Shown: positions 40,917 through 50,387, numbered from the stretch's first letter. The stretch is DNA of 64,000 nt from Flaviramulus multivorans (GCF_021728415.1 NZ_JAKKDV010000005.1:1-64000), one strand, 5' to 3'. Made by a program: numbers and translations. Notes: generated by a model not told the origin, from the letters alone.

Positions 40917-42746
40917 ATGAAGTTTAGTTGTTTTTGGGTTGTATGTCTTTTTTTAGTTACCGGAGGTTTAGTTGCACAAGAAAATTTACTTATTAATATA
41001 TACAATAGAGAGACCAAATCGTTAAATGGTTCATGGAAGTATATTGTTGATCCCTATGAAAATGGTTATTATAATTACAGGTATGAACCACTTGAAAACT
41101 TTGAAAACCTTTGGAAGTTGGCGTTTTTTACAAATGCAAAGCCTGAAAACAAATCCGATTTGGTAGAATATGATTTCGATAAAAGTGATTCTATATTAGT
41201 GCCAAGTGATTGGAATACACAAAAGGAAAAACTGTTTTATTATGAAGGAACGGTTTGGTATAAAAAATCATTTGATTATCTGGTTAAAAAGAAATCAAAC
41301 CGTGTTTTTGTTTATTTTGAAGCTTCAAATTATCAAACGGATGTTTACTTAAATGGTAAAAAGCTAGGAACTCATTTAGGGGGATTTACCCCGTTTAACT
41401 TTGAAATTACGTCGTTACTAAAAGAAAAACATAATTTTTTAATTATTAAGGTAGATAACAAGCGCAAAAAAGAAGGTGTGCCTACACTTAATACCGATTG
41501 GTGGAATTACGGTGGTTTAACAAGGGATGTGAAGATTGTTGAAACTAGTGCTAATTTTATTCAAGATTACTTTATTCAATTAAATCAAGAAAACAACAAG
41601 AAAATTAAAGGAACAATAAAACTTAATGGACAAAATCTTAATAGCAAAAAAGTACAGCTTAGTATTCCTGAATTAGGAATAAAAAAGGAGTTTGTAAGCA
41701 ATGACATTGGTGAGGTTTCTTTTGAAATAGAATCTGAGACTATTCAATATTGGTCGATTAACAATCCGAAACTGTATGAGGTAATTATTCAATCAGATGA
41801 AGATAAAACAATAGATCAAATAGGTTTCCGTACCATAAAAACGGAGGGTTCTAAAATTCTTTTAAATGAGGAAGAAGTGTTTCTTAAGGGGATTTCAATA
41901 CATGAAGAGAGCCCCATTCGTGAAGGACGAGGGTATTCCCTGAAAGATGCAGAGCAATTGTTACTATGGGCTAAAGAATTAGGGTGCAATTATGTAAGGT
42001 TAGCCCATTATCCACATAACGAACATATGGTTCGACTCGCTGATAAAATGGGTATTATGGTTTGGGAAGAAAACCCTGTTTATTGGACTATTTCATGGGA
42101 AAACGAATCTACTTTTTTAAATGCAAAAAATCAATTAACGGAATTAATTCAAAGAGATAAAAACAGAGCATCAGTAATTATTTGGTCTATGGCTAATGAA
42201 ACGCCCGCAACAGTAGCTCGAAATAGTTTTTTAACCAGGCTTGCAAAACATACAAGAGCACTTGATAATACACGATTAATTAGTGCCGCATTAGAGCAGA
42301 GTAGTGTTGAAGGCAATTCAAATATTAGAACTATTGATGACCCATTTGCAGAAGTAGTAGATGTATTAAGTTTCAACCAGTATATTGGTTGGTATGAGGG
42401 GCTGCCTGAAAAATGCCGAAGTATAAGTTGGAACATTGAGCATAACAAACCGGTACTGATTTCCGAGTTTGGAGCTGGTGCTAAAAAAGGATATTATGGC
42501 GATAAGGATACCAGATGGACTGAGGAGTTTCAAGAAAATTTATATACAGAAACACTGAATATGATTGATGGTATAGAGCAGTTAAAAGGCTTTTCTCCTT
42601 GGATTTTAGTCGATTTCAGATCGCCGAGGCGAGTTTTACCAAATATTCAAGATGGGTGGAACCGTAAAGGGCTTATCTCTGAAGATGGCCAAAAAAAGAA
42701 AGCCTTTTTTGTTTTACAAAATTATTATAATAACAAAGCAAATTAA
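40917..42746 (+). CDS. Glycoside hydrolase family 2 enzyme (beta-glucuronidase/galactosidase-like)
   Basis: This 609-residue protein has a signal peptide (VVCLFLVTGGLVAQ), a sugar-binding jelly roll (SLNGSWKYIVDPYENG, NGKKLGTHLGGFTPFNFEI), an immunoglobulin-like domain and a TIM barrel. Acid/base Glu428 is in IIWSMANETP and nucleophile Glu517 is in VLISEFGAGAKKG. The size and domain set match beta-glucuronidase-like GH2. It acts in the periplasm. No SusC/SusD pair or sulfatase lies nearby, so it is not in a typical polysaccharide utilisation locus. Exact substrate uncertain. Confidence 0.88.
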   Translation: MKFSCFWVVCLFLVTGGLVAQENLLINIYNRETKSLNGSWKYIVDPYENGYYNYRYEPLENFENLWKLAFFTNAKPENKSDLVEYDFDKSDSILVPSDWNTQKEKLFYYEGTVWYKKSFDYLVKKKSNRVFVYFEASNYQTDVYLNGKKLGTHLGGFTPFNFEITSLLKEKHNFLIIKVDNKRKKEGVPTLNTDWWNYGGLTRDVKIVETSANFIQDYFIQLNQENNKKIKGTIKLNGQNLNSKKVQLSIPELGIKKEFVSNDIGEVSFEIESETIQYWSINNPKLYEVIIQSDEDKTIDQIGFRTIKTEGSKILLNEEEVFLKGISIHEESPIREGRGYSLKDAEQLLLWAKELGCNYVRLAHYPHNEHMVRLADKMGIMVWEENPVYWTISWENESTFLNAKNQLTELIQRDKNRASVIIWSMANETPATVARNSFLTRLAKHTRALDNTRLISAALEQSSVEGNSNIRTIDDPFAEVVDVLSFNQYIGWYEGLPEKCRSISWNIEHNKPVLISEFGAGAKKGYYGDKDTRWTEEFQENLYTETLNMIDGIEQLKGFSPWILVDFRSPRRVLPNIQDGWNRKGLISEDGQKKKAFFVLQNYYNNKAN

Positions 42747-42749
42747 CCA

Positions 42750-44903
42750 TTATAAATTATCCAACTGATTGCTGGTTTTGTCTTCGCTAATTGTCCAAAA
42801 GAAACCTATAAAAAAGAATTGATCGGTGGCGGGTAACAAGGCTTGTCTGTTAAAACTGCCATTCATGTCTGGAGTGTTGGCGTATTGGTATCCATTAATA
42901 TTTTTAAATCCTAAAACATTATTAACAGATGCATAAAGTATTTTTTGTGGACTTATTAAATATGCCCAATTTATACTTAAGCTATTGTAAGCTTTTGTTT
43001 TGTCATTTAAAAAACCTGTTTTATTGGGATTTGTATATGTTCTACCTGATGCGAAAGCATAACTAAAACCTACTTGACTTCTCCAATCGTCAATCCAATA
43101 TTTACCAACTAAAGATACATTATGGGTATTTGCAAAATTTGGTTGTGCTTTTGTTGGATAGTTTTTATAATCACGTTCAGCATCTAACAATGAATAGCTT
43201 ATCCAATAATCAACATTTTTAATGGTTTTGCTATCGCGCCAAAAGAAATCTATTCCTTTCGCAAAGCCTGATCCATTACTATTAAAATTACTATCAAAAC
43301 TGGCAAATTCAGTATCGTACTTTATTAAACTGTTGTATTTTTTGTAATAAGCTTCTGCTCTAAAAATTTTTCTATCAGCATTGTACTGATAATTTAAAAT
43401 ATAATGTGTTGTATTTTGTGCTTTTAAGCTTTGATTAAATTTTAAAACATCACTTGTAGGGTTTTGGTAAAAATTACCATAAGCTAACGACATTTGGCTT
43501 TTGCCTGAAGTTTTATAAGCTAAGGATAATCTTGGAGCCAACGTGAATTCACTAAACAATGCGCTATACTCACCTCGTAAACCCGTTTTGAACGCTAAGT
43601 TTTTTGAGATAAAAATATCGGCTTCGGCAAATGCTGCAGCAAGGTTATTATTAAAGCCATAATTGGCATTGGTAATAGTTTCATCATTATAAACTTCATC
43701 ATAAGCTGTAGCGAAATATTCTGCACCAAAATAAAGCTTAAAACGATTACTGATACGGTTTTTAAATTTCAACTTAGTGTGTATGGAGTTCTCAGTTCCA
43801 TTGATTGCGCTCTCCATAATATTGAATTTATTGTTGGCATGTGTATAGCTAAATCCACCTTGTATGGTCCAAGTATCGCTTAAAACACCTTGATACGACC
43901 CGTTGAAGTATAGGTTTTTGTTGTTTAGTTTAAAATAAACACCTTCGTCATAATTAATATCTTCTTGGGTAAGCTCAAAATTTGTAGCGTCAAAAGCACC
44001 ATAGAGTTTCAATAAGCCTGAATTCGTTTTTTTTCTAAAAACTGTTTCTCCTGAAATGGTTTCAAAAGGTTTAATCCAATTATTTCTGTTTTTAAATATG
44101 ACATTGTAGGGAGCTAAATTGATGTAGGACGCATTAACACTAATAGAACTTTCTTTCCATTTTTGCGTATTTCCCAAGGTAGCGCCTACACTCATAATAC
44201 CAATATCAGTTTTCTCTTGGTCAGGTTCGTCAATCGTGTTTAGTAATAGCACGCTAGATAATGCTTGTCCGAATTCAGCAGAATAACCGCCTGTTGAAAA
44301 TGTGATGCCATCAAACAAAAATGGTGAATATCGACCGCGGGTAGGGGCATTATTGGTTGTTGGCGAATACGGCGTAAATACACGTATACCGTCTATGAAA
44401 ATTTGAGTTTCTTCAGCATCACCACCTCTAACAAATAAGCGTCCATCTTCTGCAACCGTTGTGGTTCCTGGTAGGGTTTGTAAAGCACCTACAAAATCGC
44501 CTAAAGCACTTGCAGTGGTAACTACATCAAGTGGTTTTAAAACATTTACTTTGCTATTGTCACCTGCTTGAAATGTGCCAGCTGAAAGCACAACAGCATC
44601 TAAAGTGTTAACATCTTCACGCAACTTAATTGCTAAATCTGTCATATACGAAGTGTCACCCAACATGATAAATGTTTCATATGATAAATAAGAAATTATT
44701 AAAGTAACACTTCCAGATTCCGAAGTGGTGAACGAAAAATTTCCGTTATCATCTGAAGTGGTTCCATCGTAAGTGCCTTCTAAATAAATGTTGGCTCCAG
44801 CAATGGGTTCATTTCTCGTATTATAAACCTTTCCGTTAATTGTAGTTTGTGCATGAAGTTGAATATAAATAAGTGCAATTATAAAACTGATTAGTTTTTT
44901 CAT
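42750..44903 (-). CDS. TonB-dependent receptor under LytTR-like control
   Basis: This 717-residue outer-membrane receptor has a signal peptide (ISFIIALIYIQLHAQ), a CarboxypepD-like domain (TINGKVYNTRNEPIAGANIY), and a plug with GALQTLPGTTTVAEDGRLFV and RGGDAEETQIFIDGI. The beta barrel ends ATDQFFFIGFFWTISED and a short tail. It lacks a SusD partner and converges on the GH2 gene (3 bp apart). Its promoter contains LytTR-like site c with the same 35-nt spacing as three others. The ligand is unknown. Confidence 0.9.
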   Translation of the reverse strand: MKKLISFIIALIYIQLHAQTTINGKVYNTRNEPIAGANIYLEGTYDGTTSDDNGNFSFTTSESGSVTLIISYLSYETFIMLGDTSYMTDLAIKLREDVNTLDAVVLSAGTFQAGDNSKVNVLKPLDVVTTASALGDFVGALQTLPGTTTVAEDGRLFVRGGDAEETQIFIDGIRVFTPYSPTTNNAPTRGRYSPFLFDGITFSTGGYSAEFGQALSSVLLLNTIDEPDQEKTDIGIMSVGATLGNTQKWKESSISVNASYINLAPYNVIFKNRNNWIKPFETISGETVFRKKTNSGLLKLYGAFDATNFELTQEDINYDEGVYFKLNNKNLYFNGSYQGVLSDTWTIQGGFSYTHANNKFNIMESAINGTENSIHTKLKFKNRISNRFKLYFGAEYFATAYDEVYNDETITNANYGFNNNLAAAFAEADIFISKNLAFKTGLRGEYSALFSEFTLAPRLSLAYKTSGKSQMSLAYGNFYQNPTSDVLKFNQSLKAQNTTHYILNYQYNADRKIFRAEAYYKKYNSLIKYDTEFASFDSNFNSNGSGFAKGIDFFWRDSKTIKNVDYWISYSLLDAERDYKNYPTKAQPNFANTHNVSLVGKYWIDDWRSQVGFSYAFASGRTYTNPNKTGFLNDKTKAYNSLSINWAYLISPQKILYASVNNVLGFKNINGYQYANTPDMNGSFNRQALLPATDQFFFIGFFWTISEDKTSNQLDNL

Positions 44904-45376
44904 GGTTAGTATTTTTTACTGTTCGTTTTTTTTGATAAAGCAAATTTGCGATAGAGAAAAGGAAGATTAAATTTTAAATAACCGAACTGTAAAATTTATA
45001 TGATGAATTGAAAATTAACACTAGAACGAAAAAAATAAAGGCTAAGTTTTTTCAATAAAATAGTGTTGGAGCTAAAAATTTTAAGGCTAAATTTTAATTA
45101 ATAATTTTTTATATCTTCGCTAAAACATTGGTTAAAAACACTAGAGTTTTAACTCAAAAACACCTTATAGATTTTATTTATAGTGGTTATTTAATTACCT
45201 CATAATCAGGTGTAAATAGAAGTTGTTTAAACAATAAATTTAAATCTGTAATTATCCTTTTTAAACTTTTGCTTGTTATTGATTTTTTAAGCAAAAACTA
45301 TAATAATGAAATTAATTTTCAGTCTTTGTAACGTTTTCATTAATAAAGCTACTTACATGGTAACTAAACCATCAAT
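44904..45376. other. Intergenic region with a promoter and a small ORF
   Basis: This 473-bp region separates the TonB receptor gene from the sigma factor gene. It holds LytTR-like site c (44941-45012). It also has a GTTAAAA/TTTTAAC inverted repeat near 45131-45153, a weak TATCTTCG box (45112-45119), and the start of a 24-codon ORF at 45306. I see no other gene. Confidence 0.5.
44941..45012 (-). promoter_or_regulatory. LytTR-type operator and promoter of the TonB receptor gene (site c)
   Basis: Plus-strand GAACTGT (44984-44990), 11 nt and GATGAATTGAA (45002-45012) form the operator; the last bases differ from the other copies. CAAATTTG (44941-44948) takes the place of the -7-like box. The gap is exactly 35 nt. 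The box is 37 nt from the start codon at 44903. Confidence 0.55.
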
Positions 45377-45380
45377 TTGA
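45306..45380 (+). CDS. Possible 24-residue leader ORF overlapping the sigma-factor start
   Basis: An ATG at 45306 opens a 24-codon frame with a hydrophobic start (MKLIFSLCNVFI) whose TGA stop (45378-45380) overlaps the TTG start of the sigma factor gene as TTGA. This layout would allow translational coupling. No direct evidence for translation exists; a chance ORF is equally possible. Confidence 0.3.
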   Translation: MKLIFSLCNVFINKATYMVTKPSI

Positions 45381-45871
45381 AGAAAGAACTAGAACATAGT
45401 TTTATTGAATTGCTAGAAAAGCATCAAAATATAGTGCACAAAGTTTGTCGCTTGTACACCAATAATTATGATGCTCATAACGATTTATTTCAAGAAATAA
45501 CTATCCAACTTTGGAAAGCATATCCAAAATTTAGAGGCGATTCAAAGTTCAGCACTTGGATGTATCGTGTGGGATTAAATACAGCCATAACACTTTATAG
45601 AAAATCGAAGAGAAGGATTTCAACACAAGATTTTGAAGGTGTTGAATTTAAAATTAAAGCTGAAAATTATGATGATACCGAAGAGCAACAATTGAAGATA
45701 CTCTACGAAGCAGTACACCAACTAAACGATATTGAAAAGGCACTTGTTTTCTTGTATTTAGAAGATAAGGACTATAGAGAAATTAGTGAAACTTTAGGTA
45801 TAAGCGAGGTTAATGCCAGAGTGAAGATGAATAGAATAAAAACCAAACTTAAAACCATTTTAAATCCGTAA
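45377..45871 (+). CDS. ECF-type RNA polymerase sigma factor
   Basis: This 164-residue protein has a region 2 (LFQEITIQLWKAYPKFRGDS, KFSTWMYRVGLNTAITLYRK) and a region 4 helix-turn-helix (EKALVFLYLEDKDYREISET, LGISEVNARVKMNRIKTKL). The start is a TTG at 45377; an in-frame stop (45365) rules out any longer form. It precedes a four-helix membrane protein by 4 bp, which may act as a regulator. It lacks the extra C-terminal domains of larger ECF groups. Confidence 0.9.
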   Translation: MKKELEHSFIELLEKHQNIVHKVCRLYTNNYDAHNDLFQEITIQLWKAYPKFRGDSKFSTWMYRVGLNTAITLYRKSKRRISTQDFEGVEFKIKAENYDDTEEQQLKILYEAVHQLNDIEKALVFLYLEDKDYREISETLGISEVNARVKMNRIKTKLKTILNP

Positions 45872-45875
45872 GAAC

Positions 45876-46520
45876 ATGATGGATGAATTAGATTTATTAA
45901 AAAAGGATTGGAATAAGGATGACAACAAGTATCCGAAGCTAACATACAATGAAATTTATAAAATGATTTTGAACAAATCATCTTCCATAGTCAAATGGAT
46001 TTTCATTATTAGCTTATTGGAATTTGCTTTTTGGACGGTTATATCGTTTCTATTAAAAGATACGGAAAGTATGAAGCGTTTTGAACAATATGACGCAGAT
46101 GCTGTATTTATACCATTGATGATTTTTGGGTATATTATTTTGGCGTATTTCTTTTACTTATTTTTCAAGAATTATAAAACCATTTCAGTTACGGATAATG
46201 CTAAAGTGCTGATGGAGAATATTCTTAAAACCAGAAAAACGGTAAAGCAATATGTGGCATTTAATTTAATATACTTAGTAATTTCGACTGTAGCGGTTTT
46301 GTATTTAGAGTTTGAAAAGGATCAGCAAATAATAAATCAAGTACAACAAGCTACTGCCAATGGAGAAGTTTTTAAATTTTATGCAACAATTATAATTACT
46401 ACAGTTTTATTATTAGCAGTAGCAATAGGCATTTTGTTGTTATTTTATTGGCTGGTTTATGGTATCTTACTCAAACGTCTTAACAGTAATTATAGAGAGC
46501 TTAAAAAGTTAGATAGCTAA
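45876..46520 (+). CDS. Four-helix membrane protein encoded with the ECF sigma factor
   Basis: This 214-residue protein has a soluble N terminus (MMDELDLLKKDWNKDDNKYP, about 35 residues) and four membrane helices at about 40-60, 82-105, 127-145 and 165-195. The layout suggests an anti-sigma or co-regulator whose short cytoplasmic part binds the sigma factor; it has no zinc-binding ZAS motif. The family is unnamed to me. Its stop overlaps the convergent pseudouridine synthase stop by 4 bp. Confidence 0.65.
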   Translation: MMDELDLLKKDWNKDDNKYPKLTYNEIYKMILNKSSSIVKWIFIISLLEFAFWTVISFLLKDTESMKRFEQYDADAVFIPLMIFGYIILAYFFYLFFKNYKTISVTDNAKVLMENILKTRKTVKQYVAFNLIYLVISTVAVLYLEFEKDQQIINQVQQATANGEVFKFYATIIITTVLLLAVAIGILLLFYWLVYGILLKRLNSNYRELKKLDS

Positions 46521-47101
46521 AAGAAACTGTTTTTAACTTCAATAACATCGCCTATCTGCATGCTATTTAATTGAATGTTGCCAATGCGTACACGAACCAA
46601 TCGTAATGTAGGAAACCCAACGGCAGATGTCATTTTTCGTACTTGTCGAAATTTACCCTCGTTTAATGTGATTGACACCCACGATGTAGGCCCATGTCTA
46701 TCATCTCTAATTTTTTTTGAACGCTGAGGCAAATTCGGCAGAGTATTCAATTTAAAAACTTTACAGGATTTTGTTTGGTATTTTTTGCCTTCAAAACCAA
46801 TTTCAACACCTTCCGAAAGTTGTTTAATAGCTTCTTGAGAAATATCGCCATCAACGAGTGCGTAATATTCTTTTTCGACTTTTTGACTGTTTATATAATC
46901 ACTCAGTTTACCATCAGTAGTAAGAAATAATAAACCTTCTGATTTTTCATCTAATCGACCGATAGACATTGTGTCTTTTGGAAAGTTATGCAATTCCCCT
47001 AAAAACCTTTTATTTTTCTGTTGCGTTGAATTACTTTGAAACTGACTTAAATACCCGTAAGGTTTGTAAATCATAAAATGCTTATGATCACTTTTAAACA
47101 T
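46517..47101 (-). CDS. RsuA/RluE-family pseudouridine synthase
   Basis: This 194-residue enzyme has the RsuA/RluE signature with catalytic Asp in MSIGRLDEKSEGLLFLTTDG and the conserved KEYYALVDG; EGKFRQVRKMTSAVGFPTLR is the C-terminal motif. The N-terminal S4 domain is absent, as in RluE (23S rRNA position 2457 in E. coli). Target assignment is by similarity only. The gene overlaps topB by 8 bp. Confidence 0.87.
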   Translation of the reverse strand: MFKSDHKHFMIYKPYGYLSQFQSNSTQQKNKRFLGELHNFPKDTMSIGRLDEKSEGLLFLTTDGKLSDYINSQKVEKEYYALVDGDISQEAIKQLSEGVEIGFEGKKYQTKSCKVFKLNTLPNLPQRSKKIRDDRHGPTSWVSITLNEGKFRQVRKMTSAVGFPTLRLVRVRIGNIQLNSMQIGDVIEVKNSFF

Positions 47102-49385
47102 TTCCGTTCAAAATATTATACACTAATTCCTTAGTAGGGTTTTGCCCATTTATTTTAATTTTAATAGCATCAAATGTCATGATAAAATCACAACCAGATT
47201 TATAATCACTACAACCATAAGCAGTTTTTCCTCTTAGTATGTTTCCTTTTTTACACTTCGGGCAAAGTAATGTATCTTTTTTTGCTTTTGGAGGAGTTTT
47301 TTTAATTTCTAATTTTAGTTTAAAATTTTCATCAAACCTAAGTAAACCTTCGATGGTTCCGAATTGGGTTTTAAAGCCTTTTAAATTCACCGTAGAGCCT
47401 TTTTTAAGCAAACGAATATATTGTTTTTCTGATATTTTTTTACCCATGTAAGAGAAGGGTAGAACAAGGTCACACCCCGATTTAAAGTCACTACAGCCAT
47501 ATGCTTTTTTCCCTTTAATAAGGTGTCCTTTTTTACATTTTGGGCAATTTTCAGCGGTTATTCCTTTTGTCTTTTTATGATTTTCTTTTTGCTTGCGGTT
47601 TTGTAAAACGGCAGTCTGAGAGATGTTTGCGCGTATAGTTTCGCTTCGCACTTCATAAACCAAAGCGTCAACCATGTGCTTCATGTTTTTTATAAAAGAG
47701 GAAGCACTAAACGTTCCTTTTTCTATATCTTTTAGTTGCTTTTCCCAATAACCCGTTAATTCAGCAGATTTCAACAAATCGTTTTGAATTATATCAATTA
47801 ACTGAATCCCTGTAACCGTTGGTAGTATTTGCTTCTTGTTACGTTTTATATATTGACGTTTAAAAAGTGTTTCAATAATATTGGCACGGGTAGATGGACG
47901 ACCAATGCCGTTTTCTTTCATTAAGTCACGCAATTCATCATCATCTACTTGTTTTCCAGCAGTTTCCATGGCCCGTAATAGCGACGCTTCGGTAAACTGA
48001 TTAGGGGGTTTAGTTTCCTTTTCTAAAAAAGTGGGTTCGTGCGGTCCTTTTTCGCCTTTTACAAAAGTTGGTAAAACATCTAATTCTTTTTCTTTAGAAT
48101 TCGGGTTTTCGAAAACTACTCGCCAACCTTTATTCAAAATTTCTTTACCAGTGGTTTTAAACGATACTTCAGCTGCCTGACCAACAACGGTTGTATTGGC
48201 AACCAAACAATCGTCATAAAAAACAGCAATAAATCGTTTTGCTATAATATCATATACTTGCTGTTGATTATGTTGTAAACTAATTTGAATTCCAGTAGGT
48301 ATAATAGCATGATGATCAGTAACTTTTTTATCATTAAAAACCTTATTTGATTTTTTTATCTTTTTGCCTAAAAGGGGTTGTGTTAAATTAGAATAATTAG
48401 TCAATTTTTGAAGAATACCCGATACTTTAGGATATATGTCGTTAGGTAAAAAAGTAGTATCTACTCTTGGGTAAGTCACTACTTTTTGTTCGTATAGCTT
48501 TTGAACAATTTTCAATGTATCATCAGCCGAAAAACCAAATCTGTTATTACAATACACCTGAAGCCCAGTTAAATCAAATAGTTTGGGGGCATATTCTTTC
48601 CCTTTCTTTTTAGTGATAGCTTCAATTTCAAAATCACTTTCCTTTACTTTTTTAGCTAAAGTTTCTCCGTCTTCTTTTTTAAGAAAACGACCGTCTTCAT
48701 AACTAAAAAGTACATCTCTGTATAAGGTTTGCAACTCCCAATAAGGTTGTGGTTTAAAATTCTCTATTTCTTTAAAACGATTAACCACCATTGCTAGAGT
48801 AGGGGTTTGCACTCTTCCAATGGATAAAACTTGTTTATAGCCACCATGCTTTACAGTATATAGCCTTGTTGCGTTAATGCCTAATAACCAATCACCAATG
48901 GCTCTTGAGAATCCTGCATAATACAAATTATCATAATCAATGGATGGTTTTAGATTATCAAATCCTTCTTTGATGGCTTCAGTTGTTAAGGATGAAATCC
49001 ATAAACGTTTTACTTCGCCTTTGTAATTTGCTTCATTCAATACCCAACGTTGAATGAGTTCTCCTTCTTGTCCGGCATCCCCACAGTTTATAACTACTTC
49101 GGCTTTATCAAACAAATTTTTGATAATTTTGAATTGCTTTTTAATCCCAGAATTTGGAACCACTTTAGTTTCGAATTTTTCAGGAAGCATGGGTAAATTG
49201 TTTAGATCCCAACTTTTCCAGTATGGTTTATAATCGTTAGGTTCTTTTAAAGTGCATAGATGCCCAAAAGTATATGTTACAGCATAACCATTCCCCTCGT
49301 AATAACCATCACGTTTAGTGTTTGCGCCTAAAACAGACGCAATTTCTCTTGCAACACTTGGTTTTTCAGCTATACAAACTTTCAC
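47094..49385 (-). CDS. topB: DNA topoisomerase III (type IA)
   Basis: This 763-residue enzyme has an N-terminal TOPRIM domain (KVCIAEKPSVAREIASVLGA, INCGDAGQEGELIQRWVL) and the active-site tyrosine in VVTYPRVDTTF. Two C-terminal repeats carry four cysteines each (CPKCKKGHLIKGKKAYGCSD and CPKCKKGNILRGKTAYGCSD), consistent with zinc-ribbon topoisomerase modules. It relaxes and decatenates DNA. Its 3' end overlaps the pseudouridine synthase gene. Confidence 0.93.
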   Translation of the reverse strand: MKVCIAEKPSVAREIASVLGANTKRDGYYEGNGYAVTYTFGHLCTLKEPNDYKPYWKSWDLNNLPMLPEKFETKVVPNSGIKKQFKIIKNLFDKAEVVINCGDAGQEGELIQRWVLNEANYKGEVKRLWISSLTTEAIKEGFDNLKPSIDYDNLYYAGFSRAIGDWLLGINATRLYTVKHGGYKQVLSIGRVQTPTLAMVVNRFKEIENFKPQPYWELQTLYRDVLFSYEDGRFLKKEDGETLAKKVKESDFEIEAITKKKGKEYAPKLFDLTGLQVYCNNRFGFSADDTLKIVQKLYEQKVVTYPRVDTTFLPNDIYPKVSGILQKLTNYSNLTQPLLGKKIKKSNKVFNDKKVTDHHAIIPTGIQISLQHNQQQVYDIIAKRFIAVFYDDCLVANTTVVGQAAEVSFKTTGKEILNKGWRVVFENPNSKEKELDVLPTFVKGEKGPHEPTFLEKETKPPNQFTEASLLRAMETAGKQVDDDELRDLMKENGIGRPSTRANIIETLFKRQYIKRNKKQILPTVTGIQLIDIIQNDLLKSAELTGYWEKQLKDIEKGTFSASSFIKNMKHMVDALVYEVRSETIRANISQTAVLQNRKQKENHKKTKGITAENCPKCKKGHLIKGKKAYGCSDFKSGCDLVLPFSYMGKKISEKQYIRLLKKGSTVNLKGFKTQFGTIEGLLRFDENFKLKLEIKKTPPKAKKDTLLCPKCKKGNILRGKTAYGCSDYKSGCDFIMTFDAIKIKINGQNPTKELVYNILNGNV

Positions 49386-49471
49386 TTATAAATAGAAATA
49401 AAGGTTTGCAAAATAAAAATTTTAGCATGTTTTTTAAAAAGGAATTGTTAGTAGTTATTAACCAATAATAT

Positions 49472-49738
49472 CTACATTCTATATAAAAAGTAATTTTTCA
49501 CTAAATCAATATACATACGCTTTGCCTCGTCTTCACTAACGTTTTTTGCTTGAAAGAGAGCGTTCGTTTTAAAAGCGTTTATTATAGGCTTTTTACTACT
49601 AGGTTTGCTGTAATTATTAGTGGCTTTCTTATAATATGCATAAAGCTTTAAAAGGGTGTCGGCAGGAAAAGGCTCGGTGTGCGCATTTACCCTTGCCACA
49701 GCTTCTTCAAACGCTTTATTTAAATCGTTATCCTTCAT
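49472..49738 (-). CDS. Acyl-CoA-binding protein
   Basis: This 88-residue protein is an acyl-CoA-binding protein: LNKAFEEAVARVNAHTEPFP, DTLLKLYAYYKKATNN and the final EDEAKRMYIDLVKNYFLYRM show the four-helix bundle. It binds long-chain acyl-CoA in the cytoplasm. It overlaps the psd gene by 11 bp, so it belongs to a phospholipid operon. Confidence 0.88.
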   Translation of the reverse strand: MKDNDLNKAFEEAVARVNAHTEPFPADTLLKLYAYYKKATNNYSKPSSKKPIINAFKTNALFQAKNVSEDEAKRMYIDLVKNYFLYRM

Positions 49739-50387
49739 TCATCTCTGCAATGATACTTACTCCACCAATGACTTTTTGATTAAGTTTTACTTTTACCTGA
49801 GTGTCTAAAGGTAAAAACAAATCTACTCGAGAACCAAATTTTATAAAACCAGATTCGCCGCCTTGCACTACTTTATCGTTAAGTTTAGCATAGTTTACAA
49901 TACGTTTTGCAAGTGCTCCTGCTATTTGTCTGTGTAAAACTTTACCGTAAATTTCGTTTTCAACTACCACTGTTGTGCGTTCGTTCTCTTCACTAGCCTT
50001 TGGGTGCCATGCAACTAAATATTTTCCTGGATGATATTTGCTAAAAATAACATTTCCACCTACTGGGTAACGTGTAACATGTACGTTTATAGGCGACATA
50101 AATACACTTATTTGAAGTCGTTTTTCTTTAAAATACTCTTTCTCATAAACCTCCTCGATAACCACAACCTTGCCATCTACAGGAGATAAAACCTGTCTGT
50201 CATTTAAAGACGAAAGGCGTTTGGGGTTTCTGAAAAATTGCAGGATTAATAATAGAAAAACTCCCAAGGCAATCATAATTAAGATTTTTAGCCATGAGAT
50301 GTTAATGAAATTGTCGGCTAATATAAAACCTGCAATAACAATTATGAATGTTATGATAATTATTTTATGACCTTCTTTATGAAACAT
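49728..50387 (-). CDS. psd: Phosphatidylserine decarboxylase family protein
   Basis: This 219-residue protein has membrane helices near residues 10-50 and the decarboxylase region with PVDGKVVVIEEVYEKEYFK, FMSPINVHVTRYPVGG, PGKYLVAWHPKASEENER and the cleavage-site motif GFIKFGSRVD, where the serine gives the pyruvoyl cofactor after self-cleavage. Psd normally has a GST motif; the GSR form belongs to the short, archaetidylserine-type group. It overlaps cdsA by 11 bp. Confidence 0.88.
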   Translation of the reverse strand: MFHKEGHKIIIITFIIVIAGFILADNFINISWLKILIMIALGVFLLLILQFFRNPKRLSSLNDRQVLSPVDGKVVVIEEVYEKEYFKEKRLQISVFMSPINVHVTRYPVGGNVIFSKYHPGKYLVAWHPKASEENERTTVVVENEIYGKVLHRQIAGALAKRIVNYAKLNDKVVQGGESGFIKFGSRVDLFLPLDTQVKVKLNQKVIGGVSIIAEMNEG

